Source of the DNA: JAZSQZ01 sp045538175
GTDB taxonomy: Bacteria > Bacillota > Clostridia > Christensenellales > UBA1242
Length of the DNA stretch: 33,949 nucleotides
Direction: 5' to 3'
Assembly: GCA_045538175.1 (NCBI GenBank)
Contig: JAZSQZ010000006.1
Location: forward strand, 1-33,949
A model generated the notes under the pieces. The model did no database searches. It had not been told where the DNA came from and saw only the letters and a list, made by a program, of their open reading frames with translations. A program made the translations under genes and the position numbers. Within the stretch, counting starts at the first letter, position 1. The number at the start of each line of letters is the position of its first letter. Below, in pieces: positions 23,641 through 32,582 of the stretch.

Positions 23641-24325
23641 AGTTTAAGTGTTTTTCGATATCAAAGTCTTTCCAAGGGTTTTCGTCTTTTGGTGGGAAAA
23701 CTTTGAAAGTTAATCTTTGTTTTGTGACAGGGTGATTAAGTTTAAGTGAAGTTGCCCACAAAGCCATATTTGTTTTTGCTTTTTCAACTTTTCCATATTT
23801 TGTGTCCCCTACAATAGGACAACCGATGCCTGCCATTTGAACTCTGATTTGGTGGCTTCTGCCTGTAATAAGGTTTACTTTAACAAGAGAATGCTTTTCG
23901 TTGCTTGCCAAAACTTGATAGTCAAGTTCTGCTTTTTTTGCACCGTTTTCAAACTCTGGGCAAATTTTTACAATATTGTTTCTCTCGTCTTTTTTCAAGA
24001 AGTTTACAAGGCGAGCTCTATCAAGTCTAGGTTTGCCGTTTACAACTGCAAGGTATGTTTTTTCGAACTCGTCAGTTTTGATTTGGTCGCAAAGTCTACC
24101 TGCAGCTTTTGATGTTTTTGCAAAAACCATTACCCCACCTGTTGGTCTATCGAGTCTATGGACAAGACCGACATAAGCGTCCCCTGGTTTATTGTATTTT
24201 TCGACAAGATATCTTTTAAGTTTCCTTAACATATCATCATCTTTACTGTCATCTTCTTGGACAGGAATATTTTGTGGTTTAATAACAACCAACAAATGAT
24301 TATCTTCAAAAATAATATCACACAT
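23639..24325 (-). CDS. RluA-superfamily pseudouridine synthase without S4 domain
   Basis: This is an RNA uridine isomerase of the RluA/RluC/RluD superfamily. The 228-residue product begins directly with the catalytic fold. It carries VHRLDRPTGG with catalytic Asp59 and the later GRSHQIRVQ motif near residue 177. The missing S4 domain and short length place it with RluA/TruC-like or YqcB-like members rather than RluD; the target RNA is not clear. ATG at 24325 has AAGGAAAA upstream. It follows the methyltransferase gene by about 100 bases, with a terminator-like hairpin between. Confidence 0.9.
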   Translation of the reverse strand: MCDIIFEDNHLLVVIKPQNIPVQEDDSKDDDMLRKLKRYLVEKYNKPGDAYVGLVHRLDRPTGGVMVFAKTSKAAGRLCDQIKTDEFEKTYLAVVNGKPRLDRARLVNFLKKDERNNIVKICPEFENGAKKAELDYQVLASNEKHSLVKVNLITGRSHQIRVQMAGIGCPIVGDTKYGKVEKAKTNMALWATSLKLNHPVTKQRLTFKVFPPKDENPWKDFDIEKHLN

Positions 24326-24385
24326 AATTCTTTTTCCTTATGGATATATTCTATCAAATTAAAACTAATTTTTCAATATAAATTT

Positions 24386-24414
24386 AAAGGAATAGAAAAA
24401 TTTTCTATTCCTTT
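24386..24414. terminator. Hairpin after the methyltransferase gene
   Basis: Fourteen-base arms AAAGGAATAGAAAA (24386-24399) and its complement (24401-24414) are separated by one base. On the minus strand the tract after the stem (TTTAAATTT) is weak; on the plus strand the T tract is stronger although no plus-strand gene ends here. Confidence 0.6.
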
Positions 24415-24421
24415 TTTATTT

Positions 24422-25282
24422 TTATTTCTTATTTACATACATTGCACTACAACCACAAGGAAGTACGATTGTTTCGTTTGTAGGAAGACCGACTTCATAT
24501 GCTTCGATTTTGTTATAAGGGACATCTAATGCCCTTGAGATAATATTTTGCATAACTGTTGGTTGAAGCCCTGTAGTATAACTGTTAATTAGGAAAAATA
24601 ATGGATTTTTTGATAGGACAGATTTGCAAAGCTCAACAAGGTCAAATAGGTCGCTTTCAATTTTCCACATCTCTCCTGTTGGTCCCCTGCCGTAACTTGG
24701 TGGGTCCATAATGATTGCGTCATAAAAGTGACCACGTTTGATTTCTCTTTGGATAAACTTCTTACAATCGTCAACAATAAATCTTACAGGTCTATCACGA
24801 AGGCCAGACAACTCTAAGTTTTGTTTTGCCCTTTCGACCATATTTTTTGCACTATCAACGTGGACAACACTTGCCCCTGCACTTGCACAAGCAACAGTTG
24901 CACCACCGGTATATGCAAAAAGATTTAAGACAGAGATTGGTCTGTTTGCACCCTTTATAAGATCAATCATTTTTTGCCAATTAACAGCTTGCTCTGGGAA
25001 AAGACCTGTGTGCTTAAAGCCCATAGGCTTAACCAAAAACTTCAAGTTTTTCCAAGACACTTTCCACTCGGAAGGAAATTTGTTAAGGTAATTCCACTCG
25101 CCGCCACCACCGATACGGGTGTATTTTGCATCTAGCCCCTTATAATTTTCTAGGTCGAATTTGCTTTTCCAAATAACTTGTGGGTCTGGACGAAGAAGAG
25201 TGACATTGCCCCATCGCTCTAACTTCATTCCGTCCCCTGTTGCTATAATCTCATAATCTTTCCAATCAGTATTTTTTTGCAT
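24422..25282 (-). CDS. SAM-dependent methyltransferase (RlmI/RlmK-like class I)
   Basis: This is a predicted Rossmann-fold methyltransferase. The 286-residue product has motif I LNLFAYTGGATVA near residue 120, an acidic VHVDSAKNMVERA strand near 140, and the nucleobase-binding loop DPPSYGRG near 191. The DPPxYG signature and context resemble 23S rRNA cytosine methyltransferases of the RlmI/RlmK group, but the PUA domain typical of RlmI is absent. The N-terminal 90 residues (LRPDPQVIWKS and GGGGEWNYL) form a conserved lead-in found in a stand-alone bacterial family. The start ATG 25282 follows GTAGGG and lies 6 bases after the ileS stop, so it is almost certainly co-transcribed with ileS under the T-box. 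Confidence 0.87.
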   Translation of the reverse strand: MQKNTDWKDYEIIATGDGMKLERWGNVTLLRPDPQVIWKSKFDLENYKGLDAKYTRIGGGGEWNYLNKFPSEWKVSWKNLKFLVKPMGFKHTGLFPEQAVNWQKMIDLIKGANRPISVLNLFAYTGGATVACASAGASVVHVDSAKNMVERAKQNLELSGLRDRPVRFIVDDCKKFIQREIKRGHFYDAIIMDPPSYGRGPTGEMWKIESDLFDLVELCKSVLSKNPLFFLINSYTTGLQPTVMQNIISRALDVPYNKIEAYEVGLPTNETIVLPCGCSAMYVNKK

Positions 25283-25288
25283 TTTTCC

Positions 25289-28200
25289 CTACTTTTTAAC
25301 AACTTTAAGTTTAATGACTAATTTTTCGTCGCCAATTTCTACTTCTTTTTCAACATCTGGGGTTTGAACACCTTCGTTGAGTTTTACAACCAAGACATCT
25401 TGTTTGATTTTGTCAGCAAAAGTTTCGACAACCTTGTTTAATGTTTCGCTATCAGTTACAGTATCCATTTCGACCCTGTCTTCAATATTAAAATCTGCTT
25501 CTTTTCTTAATACTTGTGCTGAACGGACAAGTTCTCTAAACAAACCTTCAAGCATTAAGTTTTCGTCGATTGTGATATCTAGAACTAAAGTTTTATCTTC
25601 TACGGTTGAAATTACGTAGTCAGGTTTTGATTTGTAATTTACCAAAAAGATATTTGCATCAAGGTCACTAAACTCACCTACTGTTACTTTACCATTATTA
25701 TATTGATTTACAAGGTCTGCCATTTCTTCTTCGCTTAAGCCTTGTAAAACATTTCTAAGTTTTTGAACTTCACCTTTTAAGACTGCGCCTGCTGTTTTGA
25801 AGTTGATTGTAAGGTATGGAACATTAAACTTTGTATAATCGTCTTCAAAGACAACTGTTTTGATGTTTAATTCTTCCTTAATTACATTTTCAAATTGCAA
25901 TACACCTTTCTTGTCTTCTTCTTTTAAAATTAAGAACAATGTTTTTAAAGGTTGTTTTACTTTTAAGCAGTTTTCATTTCTTAAGCGTTGTGCAACAGTA
26001 ATAATTTCTCTTGCGACATCTGCATTTCTGATTGTGTCGCTTACTTTGACTTCTTCAACTTCTGTTGGGAAATCGCTAAGTAAGATTGAAACAGGTGCGT
26101 CTTTTTCGAATTCCCTTACCATATTTTGCCAGATATAATCTGTAAGGAAAGGAATAATAGGCGCCATTGCTTGAGAAACTTTCTTAAGTGCAGTATACAA
26201 GCAATAATATGCTGTAAGTTGATCGTTTTTATCTTCACTCTTCCAGAATCTCTTTCTGTTTACTCTGATATAGAAGTTTGTGATATCGTCAACAAGTGTT
26301 TCAAAATCTTTTACGATTAAGTAACTCTTTTGTACTGCATAACTTTCGTCTGCAAGTTTAACAAAAGCATTAACTCTCTCAAGCAACCATCTATCAGTTA
26401 CAGACAAGTTATCAAAGTCTGGTTTGAAGTTTGCAAGGTCTGGGTTGTCGATACAAGCGTATGTATTAAAGAATACATAAGCGTTCCAGAATCCCATAAC
26501 CTTTCTTCTTGCTTCGTCTGTTAGTGGATAACCGAATCTCATATCGTTTGTTGGGTTTGAGCCTGCATATAGATATCTAATCATATCTGCACCTGCTTTA
26601 TCAGCAACAATATCGCATTCCAAACTGTTACCACCACTCTTATGGAATTCGTTTCCGTTTTCGTCTTTAACATATTGATATGTGACAATCTTTTTGTATG
26701 GTGCTTTTCCTGTGATTACAACACTCATAACAAGAAGTGAATAGAACCAAAGTTTGAGTTGCTCGACCATTTCGCAAACATAATCGCTTGGGAAATTGTT
26801 TTCGAAGAACTTTTTATCTGTAAAATATTTCTTTGTGCTAAATGGTGTAATACCAGCGTCAAGCCAGCAGTCACCTACTTCGCTAACTCTTGCAATTGTT
26901 TCGCCACAATCTTGACATTTGATTTTTACATTGTCAATCCAAGGACGGTGTAAGTGTGGAATCTTGTCGATTTCTTCTGGGTTTACAGCAAGGCTTCTTA
27001 ATTCTTCAATACTGCCTACAACGTGGACTTTGCCACATTTTTCGCATACATAGAAAGGAAGTGGAAGGCCATAGAAACGGCTTCTTGAGATATTCCAATC
27101 TCCCATATTGTTAAGCCAATCTGCCATTCTCTTTTTTGCGTATTCTGGTTGGAATTCAACATCATCAATTGCTTTTAAAAGAAGTGGTCTAAGTTCGTCA
27201 ACTTTAATGTACCAAGTTGAGATGAGTTTATATACAAGGTCTGTTTTGCATCTCCAGCAGAATGGATAACTGTGTTTATATTTATGTGCGTAATGAAGTT
27301 TTCCGTCTTTATCAAGTCTTTCAACAACCATTTCAACAACATCAGTTGTTTTCTTTCCTGCAAGGAAACCACAGTTGTCAAGCATAACGCCTTGTTCGTC
27401 GATTGGACAAATTTCTGGAAGACCTAATCTTTGACCTAACTCAAAGTCTTCTGCACCACAACCAGGAGCAATGTGAACAACACCACAACCTTCTGTTGCA
27501 TCAACATCTTCCCAAGCAACAACTTTGTGCTCAAATTGTTGTTCTGTTAACTCTGGGAAGCAAGTTTCGTATGTTTTACCTACAAGTTTGTCACCCTTAA
27601 ATTCTTCAACAACACTATATTCGCCTTTTAAAACTTTAAGTGCGTCTTTACCTAAAACTACTCTTTCTTTTGTGTCTTTAAATTCAACTTTTGCATATTC
27701 GATTTCTGGATTTACTGCAAGGGCAACGTTTGCTGACAATGTCCAAGGAGTTGTTGTCCAAGCCATAAGCTTAAAGTCTTCACCTTTTACAGGGAACTTT
27801 GCAAAGATTGCTGTGTGAACAACATCGTGATAACTTCCAGCCATTTCGTGTTCGCTTAAGCTTGTACCACATCTTGGGCACCATACCATTGGTCTGTTTT
27901 TCTTAACAATCCAACCCTTTTCGTTACAAATCTTTAGGAAGTGCCAGATTGCTTTGATGTTTTCATCTGTGTTTGTGTAATAACTGTTATCCCAATCCAT
28001 CCATTGTCCCATACGGATACTTTGGTTTGTGATTTCGTTTGCAAAGTATTTAACTCTGTCCATACATTTATTTGTAAACTTATCAATTCCGTACTTTACA
28101 ATTTCTGGTTTGCCGTTAAGACCAAGTTCTTTTTCAACGTTAACTTCAACCCACATACCTTGTGCGTCAAAACCATTTTGATAATGGCAATCTCTGCCCT

Positions 28201-28420
28201 TCATTGCGTTGTACTTGATGGTAACGTCTTTAAGTGTTCTTCCCCATACGTGGTGGACACCAAGCCTGTTGTTTGCTGTAACAGGACCATCTAAGAATCT
28301 AAAATTTTCTTTTCCTTTGTTTTTTGCTACAAGTTTTTCAAAACATTTTTCCTTGTCCCAAAACTTTAGCATTTCGTGTTCCATTTCCACGAAATTTGGC
28401 ATTGATACTTCTTTTTTCAT
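25289..28420 (-). CDS. ileS: Isoleucyl-tRNA synthetase, unusual subtype
   Basis: This class I synthetase is expected to charge tRNA-Ile. The 1043-residue length is that of the longer (IleS2-like) group rather than the 920-residue bacterial type. The HIGH motif appears as HVWG at residues 57-60 in GVHHVWGRTLKD. A CPRCG zinc knuckle follows at about 185, and the editing domain carries TTPWTLSAN. KMSKS is replaced by the sequence FHKSGGNS, in which only the second half resembles the canonical loop. The C-terminal anticodon-binding domain and a terminal beta-rich part are present. ATG 28420 is chosen because AAGGAGAT lies 5 bases upstream; an earlier in-frame start would sit inside the leader terminator region. 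The T-box with an ATC specifier supports isoleucine. Confidence 0.92.
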   Translation of the reverse strand: MKKEVSMPNFVEMEHEMLKFWDKEKCFEKLVAKNKGKENFRFLDGPVTANNRLGVHHVWGRTLKDVTIKYNAMKGRDCHYQNGFDAQGMWVEVNVEKELGLNGKPEIVKYGIDKFTNKCMDRVKYFANEITNQSIRMGQWMDWDNSYYTNTDENIKAIWHFLKICNEKGWIVKKNRPMVWCPRCGTSLSEHEMAGSYHDVVHTAIFAKFPVKGEDFKLMAWTTTPWTLSANVALAVNPEIEYAKVEFKDTKERVVLGKDALKVLKGEYSVVEEFKGDKLVGKTYETCFPELTEQQFEHKVVAWEDVDATEGCGVVHIAPGCGAEDFELGQRLGLPEICPIDEQGVMLDNCGFLAGKKTTDVVEMVVERLDKDGKLHYAHKYKHSYPFCWRCKTDLVYKLISTWYIKVDELRPLLLKAIDDVEFQPEYAKKRMADWLNNMGDWNISRSRFYGLPLPFYVCEKCGKVHVVGSIEELRSLAVNPEEIDKIPHLHRPWIDNVKIKCQDCGETIARVSEVGDCWLDAGITPFSTKKYFTDKKFFENNFPSDYVCEMVEQLKLWFYSLLVMSVVITGKAPYKKIVTYQYVKDENGNEFHKSGGNSLECDIVADKAGADMIRYLYAGSNPTNDMRFGYPLTDEARRKVMGFWNAYVFFNTYACIDNPDLANFKPDFDNLSVTDRWLLERVNAFVKLADESYAVQKSYLIVKDFETLVDDITNFYIRVNRKRFWKSEDKNDQLTAYYCLYTALKKVSQAMAPIIPFLTDYIWQNMVREFEKDAPVSILLSDFPTEVEEVKVSDTIRNADVAREIITVAQRLRNENCLKVKQPLKTLFLILKEEDKKGVLQFENVIKEELNIKTVVFEDDYTKFNVPYLTINFKTAGAVLKGEVQKLRNVLQGLSEEEMADLVNQYNNGKVTVGEFSDLDANIFLVNYKSKPDYVISTVEDKTLVLDITIDENLMLEGLFRELVRSAQVLRKEADFNIEDRVEMDTVTDSETLNKVVETFADKIKQDVLVVKLNEGVQTPDVEKEVEIGDEKLVIKLKVVKK

Positions 28421-28449
28421 TTTTATCTCCTTTTTACAATATACAAAAG

Positions 28450-28695
28450 CCAACAAAAAAGACCTTCCGTCATAAGAAAAACGAAAGGTCCCGTATTAAA
28501 CCACTTATAACTAAAGCACACTGTTGATGCCCTTGTCCTATAACGGGAACAACCCGAAATCTCTTACTTAATTTCAGAAATTTGGCTATTAGGTGATACC
28601 CTTATCCCCGTTGTATCAATTTTCACCAACCATTGACTCTCTAAACAACTACAAGATAAAAGCTTGTCCTAAATAATCGCTTCTATATATTTACA
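28450..28695 (-). promoter_or_regulatory. T-box riboswitch leader controlling ileS (Ile specifier ATC)
   Basis: The 313-base gene-free stretch before ileS holds a T-box leader read on the minus strand. A canonical AGAGAG followed by GGTTGGTGAAA (about 28641-28618) marks the Stem I apex. GGGTATCACC then presents the specifier ATC at 28597-28595, followed by A as usual. The conserved CCCGTTAT is near 28545. A T-box-like AGTGGTTTAATACGGG spans 28504-28489; its TGGT can pair with the ACCA end of tRNA-Ile. The spacing between TGG and ACGG differs from the classic GGGTGGNACCGCG. A terminator follows. Uncharged tRNA-Ile should switch ileS and the methyltransferase on. Confidence 0.9.
28455..28490 (-). 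terminator. Leader terminator of the ileS T-box
   Basis: Minus-strand arms GACCTTTCGT (28490-28481) and ACGGAAGGTC (28470-28461) form a 10-pair stem with a 10-base loop, followed by TTTTTT (28460-28455). It ends about 35 bases before the ileS start, and its 5' arm overlaps the T-box sequence, as an alternative to the antiterminator. Confidence 0.9.
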
Positions 28696-28701
28696 AGACA
28701 A

Positions 28702-28730
28702 AGTTTAATATAATTTTAAAAACTTGTCAA
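28702..28730 (-). promoter_or_regulatory. Promoter of the ileS T-box leader
   Basis: On the minus strand, a perfect TTGACA (28725-28730) lies 17 bases from TAAACT (28702-28707). It begins right after the stop of the glycosyltransferase gene at 28734. Confidence 0.7.
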
Positions 28731-28733
28731 TCC

Positions 28734-30272
28734 TTATTTGCCTTTTTTAGTAAAAACAGATAAATATTCGATATCGGTTTTTTTATAATCAAAGTTTTCT
28801 AAAACATAATCCATAAAGGCTTTTTGTTTTTCTAATTCTTTGTAGCTTTCAGAATAAAAATAAATCTTATCGAAAGACAAAATCCAAGTATATATATCTT
28901 CAACTTTTTTGTCTTCTATTCTTTTTCCGTTTTTAACAAATTGTGTGAAATAATTATCAAAATAAACATCTAAGTGAGAAGAAACTATATTTTGTGGCAA
29001 CTCCTTACTCTTATCAACAAAATAATAATCAACCCAAGTTGAACCACAAGTTGCCAAAACAAGTGTTGTTTCTTTTTTTATGTCTTCTTGACTTAAAACA
29101 TATTCAACAAGTTGTTTGTACCCATTGCTTACAGTCTTTAATTGATCGATACAAACCATATTTGCAGGCACCGAAAAAACAACAAAAAGTACAGCCGTAA
29201 AAACTATAACTATTTCTTTCTTTTTTACTATAATAAAATCTAAAACCTTTTTTGCACCATATAAAAATACAATGTTTATAAATGGTAGTAAGGTTAAAAA
29301 ATACCTAAAAACACAAAGCGACGAATTTCTATTTATAACAAGCGAATAAAACTGCACCACAAAAAAGGTTAAAAATATAGTTAATATAAAGAACAATAAA
29401 TATCCTATATTTTCTTTTTCTTCTTTTTTAAATACATATCTATATCCAAAGTAGACAATAAAAATTGCGCCGACACAAAACAAGACAAATGAAAAAATAT
29501 TACAGTTAAGAAATACCGAAACACATTCAATTCCAAATGCAATGCTTGCTGTATCTGTCCAATAGTAATCAATTGAGTATCTACTCTTTAGAATAACCAT
29601 TATAAAATAAGGCAAAAACAAAGTTAGCATAACAATATATGAAACAATTGTTTTTATTGGTTTAATTTTTTTAAAAATTTTTATTAAGTCAAATACACCA
29701 AATGCCACAATAAACAAAGATCCAAACCAATGCGTGTACATAAGCAGTATTGAAACAATGGCATAAAAAACATTGTTTTTAGGGCTATTTTCCTTCTCTC
29801 TTTTAAACCAAACAAAAAGAAATACACACACTAAAAAAAGCATAAGTGCATATGGCCTAAACTGAACCAAATATTCCAAAAGCGAATAATTAAAAACTGT
29901 GACGGTCAACAAACATATTGCAAAAACATTATTTTTAAAATCCTTTGCAAACAAATACAAAAACACAAAACCTGCAATTGACAACAAAATATTTGGAAGA
30001 TACAACCAAATCTCATTATGTGGAAATAGATTGTATATAGGATAACCTAAAATATAAAACAAAGGTAGATTATATAATCCCGTTGACAACTGCTCTAGCA
30101 TACTAAAAAAACTTTCGTCCATAAAGTTTATTGTCCACTCCAATTCATCAAAAGATAGAGAGCGATTAAGACCATAAACAATAGAAGCAACAAAAAAAAC
30201 TGCTAGTACAATTACTATAGCAGAAACTTCAACCTTTTTTTTGCTAAAAAATTCTTGAACTTTTTGATACAT
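28734..30272 (-). CDS. GT-C membrane glycosyltransferase (ArnT/PMT-like), copy 1
   Basis: This is a multi-pass enzyme of the GT-C fold, which moves a sugar from a polyprenyl-phosphate donor onto an acceptor outside the membrane. The 512-residue protein has roughly 11-12 membrane segments up to about residue 360, then a soluble external domain of about 140 residues. The first external loop carries LSFDELEW with the Asp42-Glu43 pair expected for catalysis and metal binding. Other landmarks are STGLYNLPLFY near 60-70 and YTHWFGS near 180. It is a close tandem relative of the gene at 30365, with matching motifs throughout. It has its own promoter and only a weak ribosome site (AAAGAG). Donor and acceptor are unknown. 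Confidence 0.88.
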   Translation of the reverse strand: MYQKVQEFFSKKKVEVSAIVIVLAVFFVASIVYGLNRSLSFDELEWTINFMDESFFSMLEQLSTGLYNLPLFYILGYPIYNLFPHNEIWLYLPNILLSIAGFVFLYLFAKDFKNNVFAICLLTVTVFNYSLLEYLVQFRPYALMLFLVCVFLFVWFKREKENSPKNNVFYAIVSILLMYTHWFGSLFIVAFGVFDLIKIFKKIKPIKTIVSYIVMLTLFLPYFIMVILKSRYSIDYYWTDTASIAFGIECVSVFLNCNIFSFVLFCVGAIFIVYFGYRYVFKKEEKENIGYLLFFILTIFLTFFVVQFYSLVINRNSSLCVFRYFLTLLPFINIVFLYGAKKVLDFIIVKKKEIVIVFTAVLFVVFSVPANMVCIDQLKTVSNGYKQLVEYVLSQEDIKKETTLVLATCGSTWVDYYFVDKSKELPQNIVSSHLDVYFDNYFTQFVKNGKRIEDKKVEDIYTWILSFDKIYFYSESYKELEKQKAFMDYVLENFDYKKTDIEYLSVFTKKGK

Positions 30273-30294
30273 AAACTTTACTCTTTATGAGTTT

Positions 30295-30322
30295 ATTATA
30301 CCAAACACCAAAACAAATACAA
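30295..30322 (-). promoter_or_regulatory. Promoter of GT-C copy 1
   Basis: On the minus strand, TTGTAT (30317-30322) and a perfect TATAAT (30295-30300) are 16 bases apart, just beyond the terminator of copy 2. It gives copy 1 independent expression. Confidence 0.55.
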
Positions 30323-30333
30323 AACAATTTTAA

Positions 30334-30366
30334 TCATAAAAAAACAGTAGTTTAAACTACTGTTTT
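30334..30366 (-). terminator. Terminator after GT-C copy 2
   Basis: A perfect 26-base palindrome (arms AAAACAGTAGTTT, 30341-30353, and the complement to 30366) overlaps the stop codon of copy 2 and is followed on the minus strand by a run of seven T. Confidence 0.85.
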
Positions 30367-31918
30367 ATGCTTTTTTAGTAAATTTGTATAAATTATGATA
30401 CACAAGTTCCAAGTCATAGTCCAAAATCAATTCATTATACAAATAGTTGTCGTTTAAATCTATACCTGATGGGTGATCATAAAATAAATATACAATATTA
30501 AACTCTTCTATATCTTCTAACAAACCTATAGGATCAGTTTTTTCTGTTGTTTTGTTTCCGTCTTTTACAAGAATATCTATTTCCTTACTAAAACAATGTG
30601 TATAATAGTTTTGGATAGAATAATCACCTTTGTTTCCAACATAATATTTAAGCCAAACATCGCTTGAATCAATTTGCAACAACACAACATCTTCCCTTTC
30701 CATATCTCCACTTGCATCAAGATAGGTTGCAACCTCACCATACATTTCGTTTGGAACCATATATTTTTGTTTTAGGGCTAATGAATAAGAAGAGTAAAAC
30801 ATATAAGGAACAATCAGCATTAAAATCAAACCAATAATTATGTTTGAAATAAGTTGTCTCTTTATAAACTTTTTGATTATGCAAAACAAAAAATACACAA
30901 AGTATGCCGTAAAAAACACAACAAATGGAAAAATAATTATGAAATACCTATCGACACACAATGAGCCACTAGGATTTATAACTCCACTATAAAACATAAC
31001 CAAAGCAAAAACTATAGGTATAATAATTGAAAACAATAATGTTATTCTTTTATTTGCAAAGTTTTCTTTTTTTAATAGCGCTACAATATGTTGCACAATA
31101 TAGCTTATATATCCCAAAAAGAACATATACGAAAAAACTATATTGCCGTTTGTAAATGCCGATATTACATACATAGGATATTTTAGTGTTGGCTTTGATG
31201 CCCAATAATCTGTTAAACTATAAACCGAATTTATGACGGCAACCAAAAACCAAGGTATAAATAATACAACAGCTATCACATATGATATAAGCACTTTAAA
31301 TGTTTGTTTTTTAATACAGCAAAGTACAAAATCATAAACACCAAGTACTGCAACAAAAAGTATGCCAAACCAATGAGTGTATGCAAGCAACAAATACATA
31401 ACACCAAGAAGTAAAATGTTTTTTATTGATGGATTACTTAATCTTTTTTGATAAAAGTAAAGACACAAACAAACGAGCATAAACATCAAAGCATATGGCC
31501 TAAACTGAAGCCCGGCAAAAGAAATAAGCACAAGAGATACTGATGCTATAAATGAAGCAAGTGTTGCAAGTTCAAAACCATATAAATTTTTAATTGTAAG
31601 ATATAAAAACCAAACACCACAGATAACAAAAATTATTGATGGCAACATCAACCATATTTCCCCTACCGGAAATATCTTATAAGTAAAAAATCCTACAATA
31701 TAAAATAATGGCAAATTATAAAGTGTTGTTGAAAGTGAAGACAACATTTCAAAAAAACCACCTTGCACATATCCCATTGTCCATCTAAGTTCGTCAAGCC
31801 ACAAACTTTGTCTATTTGCTGTAAGCAACATAAAAAGAGCCATTGCAAGTAAAATTACAATGTTTAAAATTAAATATATTTTTACTTTGTGTTTGTTATA
31901 AAACTCCGTTAAATTCAC
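30365..31918 (-). CDS. GT-C membrane glycosyltransferase (ArnT/PMT-like), copy 2
   Basis: This 517-residue paralogue of the gene at 28734 has the same plan. It shows LWLDELRW with Asp42-Glu43 in the first external loop, STTLYNLPLFY, AYTHWFG near 180, and SLCVDRYF near 335. An external C-terminal domain follows. About 11-12 membrane segments are seen. The start is GTG 31918, overlapping the HAD gene's TGA by 4 bases (GTGA), so it is translationally coupled to the HAD phosphatase and through it to the UbiA-like enzyme. That coupling suggests this copy uses the polyprenyl-phosphate sugar made by the upstream pair. A strong terminator follows. Confidence 0.9.
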   Translation of the reverse strand: MNLTEFYNKHKVKIYLILNIVILLAMALFMLLTANRQSLWLDELRWTMGYVQGGFFEMLSSLSTTLYNLPLFYIVGFFTYKIFPVGEIWLMLPSIIFVICGVWFLYLTIKNLYGFELATLASFIASVSLVLISFAGLQFRPYALMFMLVCLCLYFYQKRLSNPSIKNILLLGVMYLLLAYTHWFGILFVAVLGVYDFVLCCIKKQTFKVLISYVIAVVLFIPWFLVAVINSVYSLTDYWASKPTLKYPMYVISAFTNGNIVFSYMFFLGYISYIVQHIVALLKKENFANKRITLLFSIIIPIVFALVMFYSGVINPSGSLCVDRYFIIIFPFVVFFTAYFVYFLFCIIKKFIKRQLISNIIIGLILMLIVPYMFYSSYSLALKQKYMVPNEMYGEVATYLDASGDMEREDVVLLQIDSSDVWLKYYVGNKGDYSIQNYYTHCFSKEIDILVKDGNKTTEKTDPIGLLEDIEEFNIVYLFYDHPSGIDLNDNYLYNELILDYDLELVYHNLYKFTKKA

Positions 31919-32574
31919 TTAAACAAAAACTCCTTAAATTGCTTGTTTCTTTTTGTTTTTTTAGTGCTCAAAATTACACAATCTACACCCGCACTCTCAG
32001 CACACTTCCCGTCTTTTTCTTGCCTATCTCCCACGAACAATGTTTGATTATGACTTACACTAAATTTATTCATAATTGCCATTAAACCCTTAATTTCGGG
32101 CTTAAAACAGCATATATCTTTGTCTGTTGCACAAAAAACACCGTCTATATCAAGGTTTATAGCCTTCATCTTTTCGTCTGCAGGATTGTCAGAATATACT
32201 ACAATTTTAACACCTTTTTCCTTTGCTTTTTGCAATACACTAACAAGGTTTTTATCTTCATATTTTTTGATATATTTAAAAGGTTTTTCTATCATCCAAA
32301 AGTGAATAATATTTTTAACATTATCAACACCTTTTTTATATTTAGTTGCAAGAGTTTCTATAATCTTTTCTTCAATATTCTCTTCACCGTTAAAGGCTGT
32401 TTTTTCTCTTAGTTTTCTATAATCTTTAATAACCAACAATTCTTTTATTTTGTGTGGTCTAAAAGCATAGTAAAACAATAAAGAAAAAGCCATTTTTATT
32501 CTCAATGGCTTTTGATAATATAATGTGCCGTCTAAGTCGACAACGATAAGTTTGTAATCATCAATTTTATTCAT
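31915..32574 (-). CDS. HAD-superfamily phosphatase
   Basis: This is a haloacid dehalogenase-type phosphohydrolase. The 219-residue product has motif I VVDLDGTLYY with Asp13 and Asp15, motif II VVYSDNP near 136, motif III lysine in CCFKPEI near 160, and motif IV FVGDRQEKDGK near 182. The helical cap lies between motifs I and II. ATG at 32574 follows AAGG, which overlaps the UbiA-like gene's stop region; spacing is 8 bases. It overlaps the GT-C gene by 4 bases. HAD domains are also found fused to UbiA-type proteins in other bacteria (from memory). A likely job is dephosphorylating the polyprenyl-phosphate sugar phosphate made next door, but no substrate is shown by sequence. Confidence 0.88.
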   Translation of the reverse strand: MNKIDDYKLIVVDLDGTLYYQKPLRIKMAFSLLFYYAFRPHKIKELLVIKDYRKLREKTAFNGEENIEEKIIETLATKYKKGVDNVKNIIHFWMIEKPFKYIKKYEDKNLVSVLQKAKEKGVKIVVYSDNPADEKMKAINLDIDGVFCATDKDICCFKPEIKGLMAIMNKFSVSHNQTLFVGDRQEKDGKCAESAGVDCVILSTKKTKRNKQFKEFLFK

Positions 32575-32582
32575 ATTAAACC

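Noticed and set aside
25289..28420. Loss of KMSKS as a sign that ileS is a pseudogene
   Set aside because: The frame is open for 1043 codons, zinc knuckles and editing motifs are intact, and the HKSGGN form fits a divergent synthetase subtype controlled by an Ile T-box.
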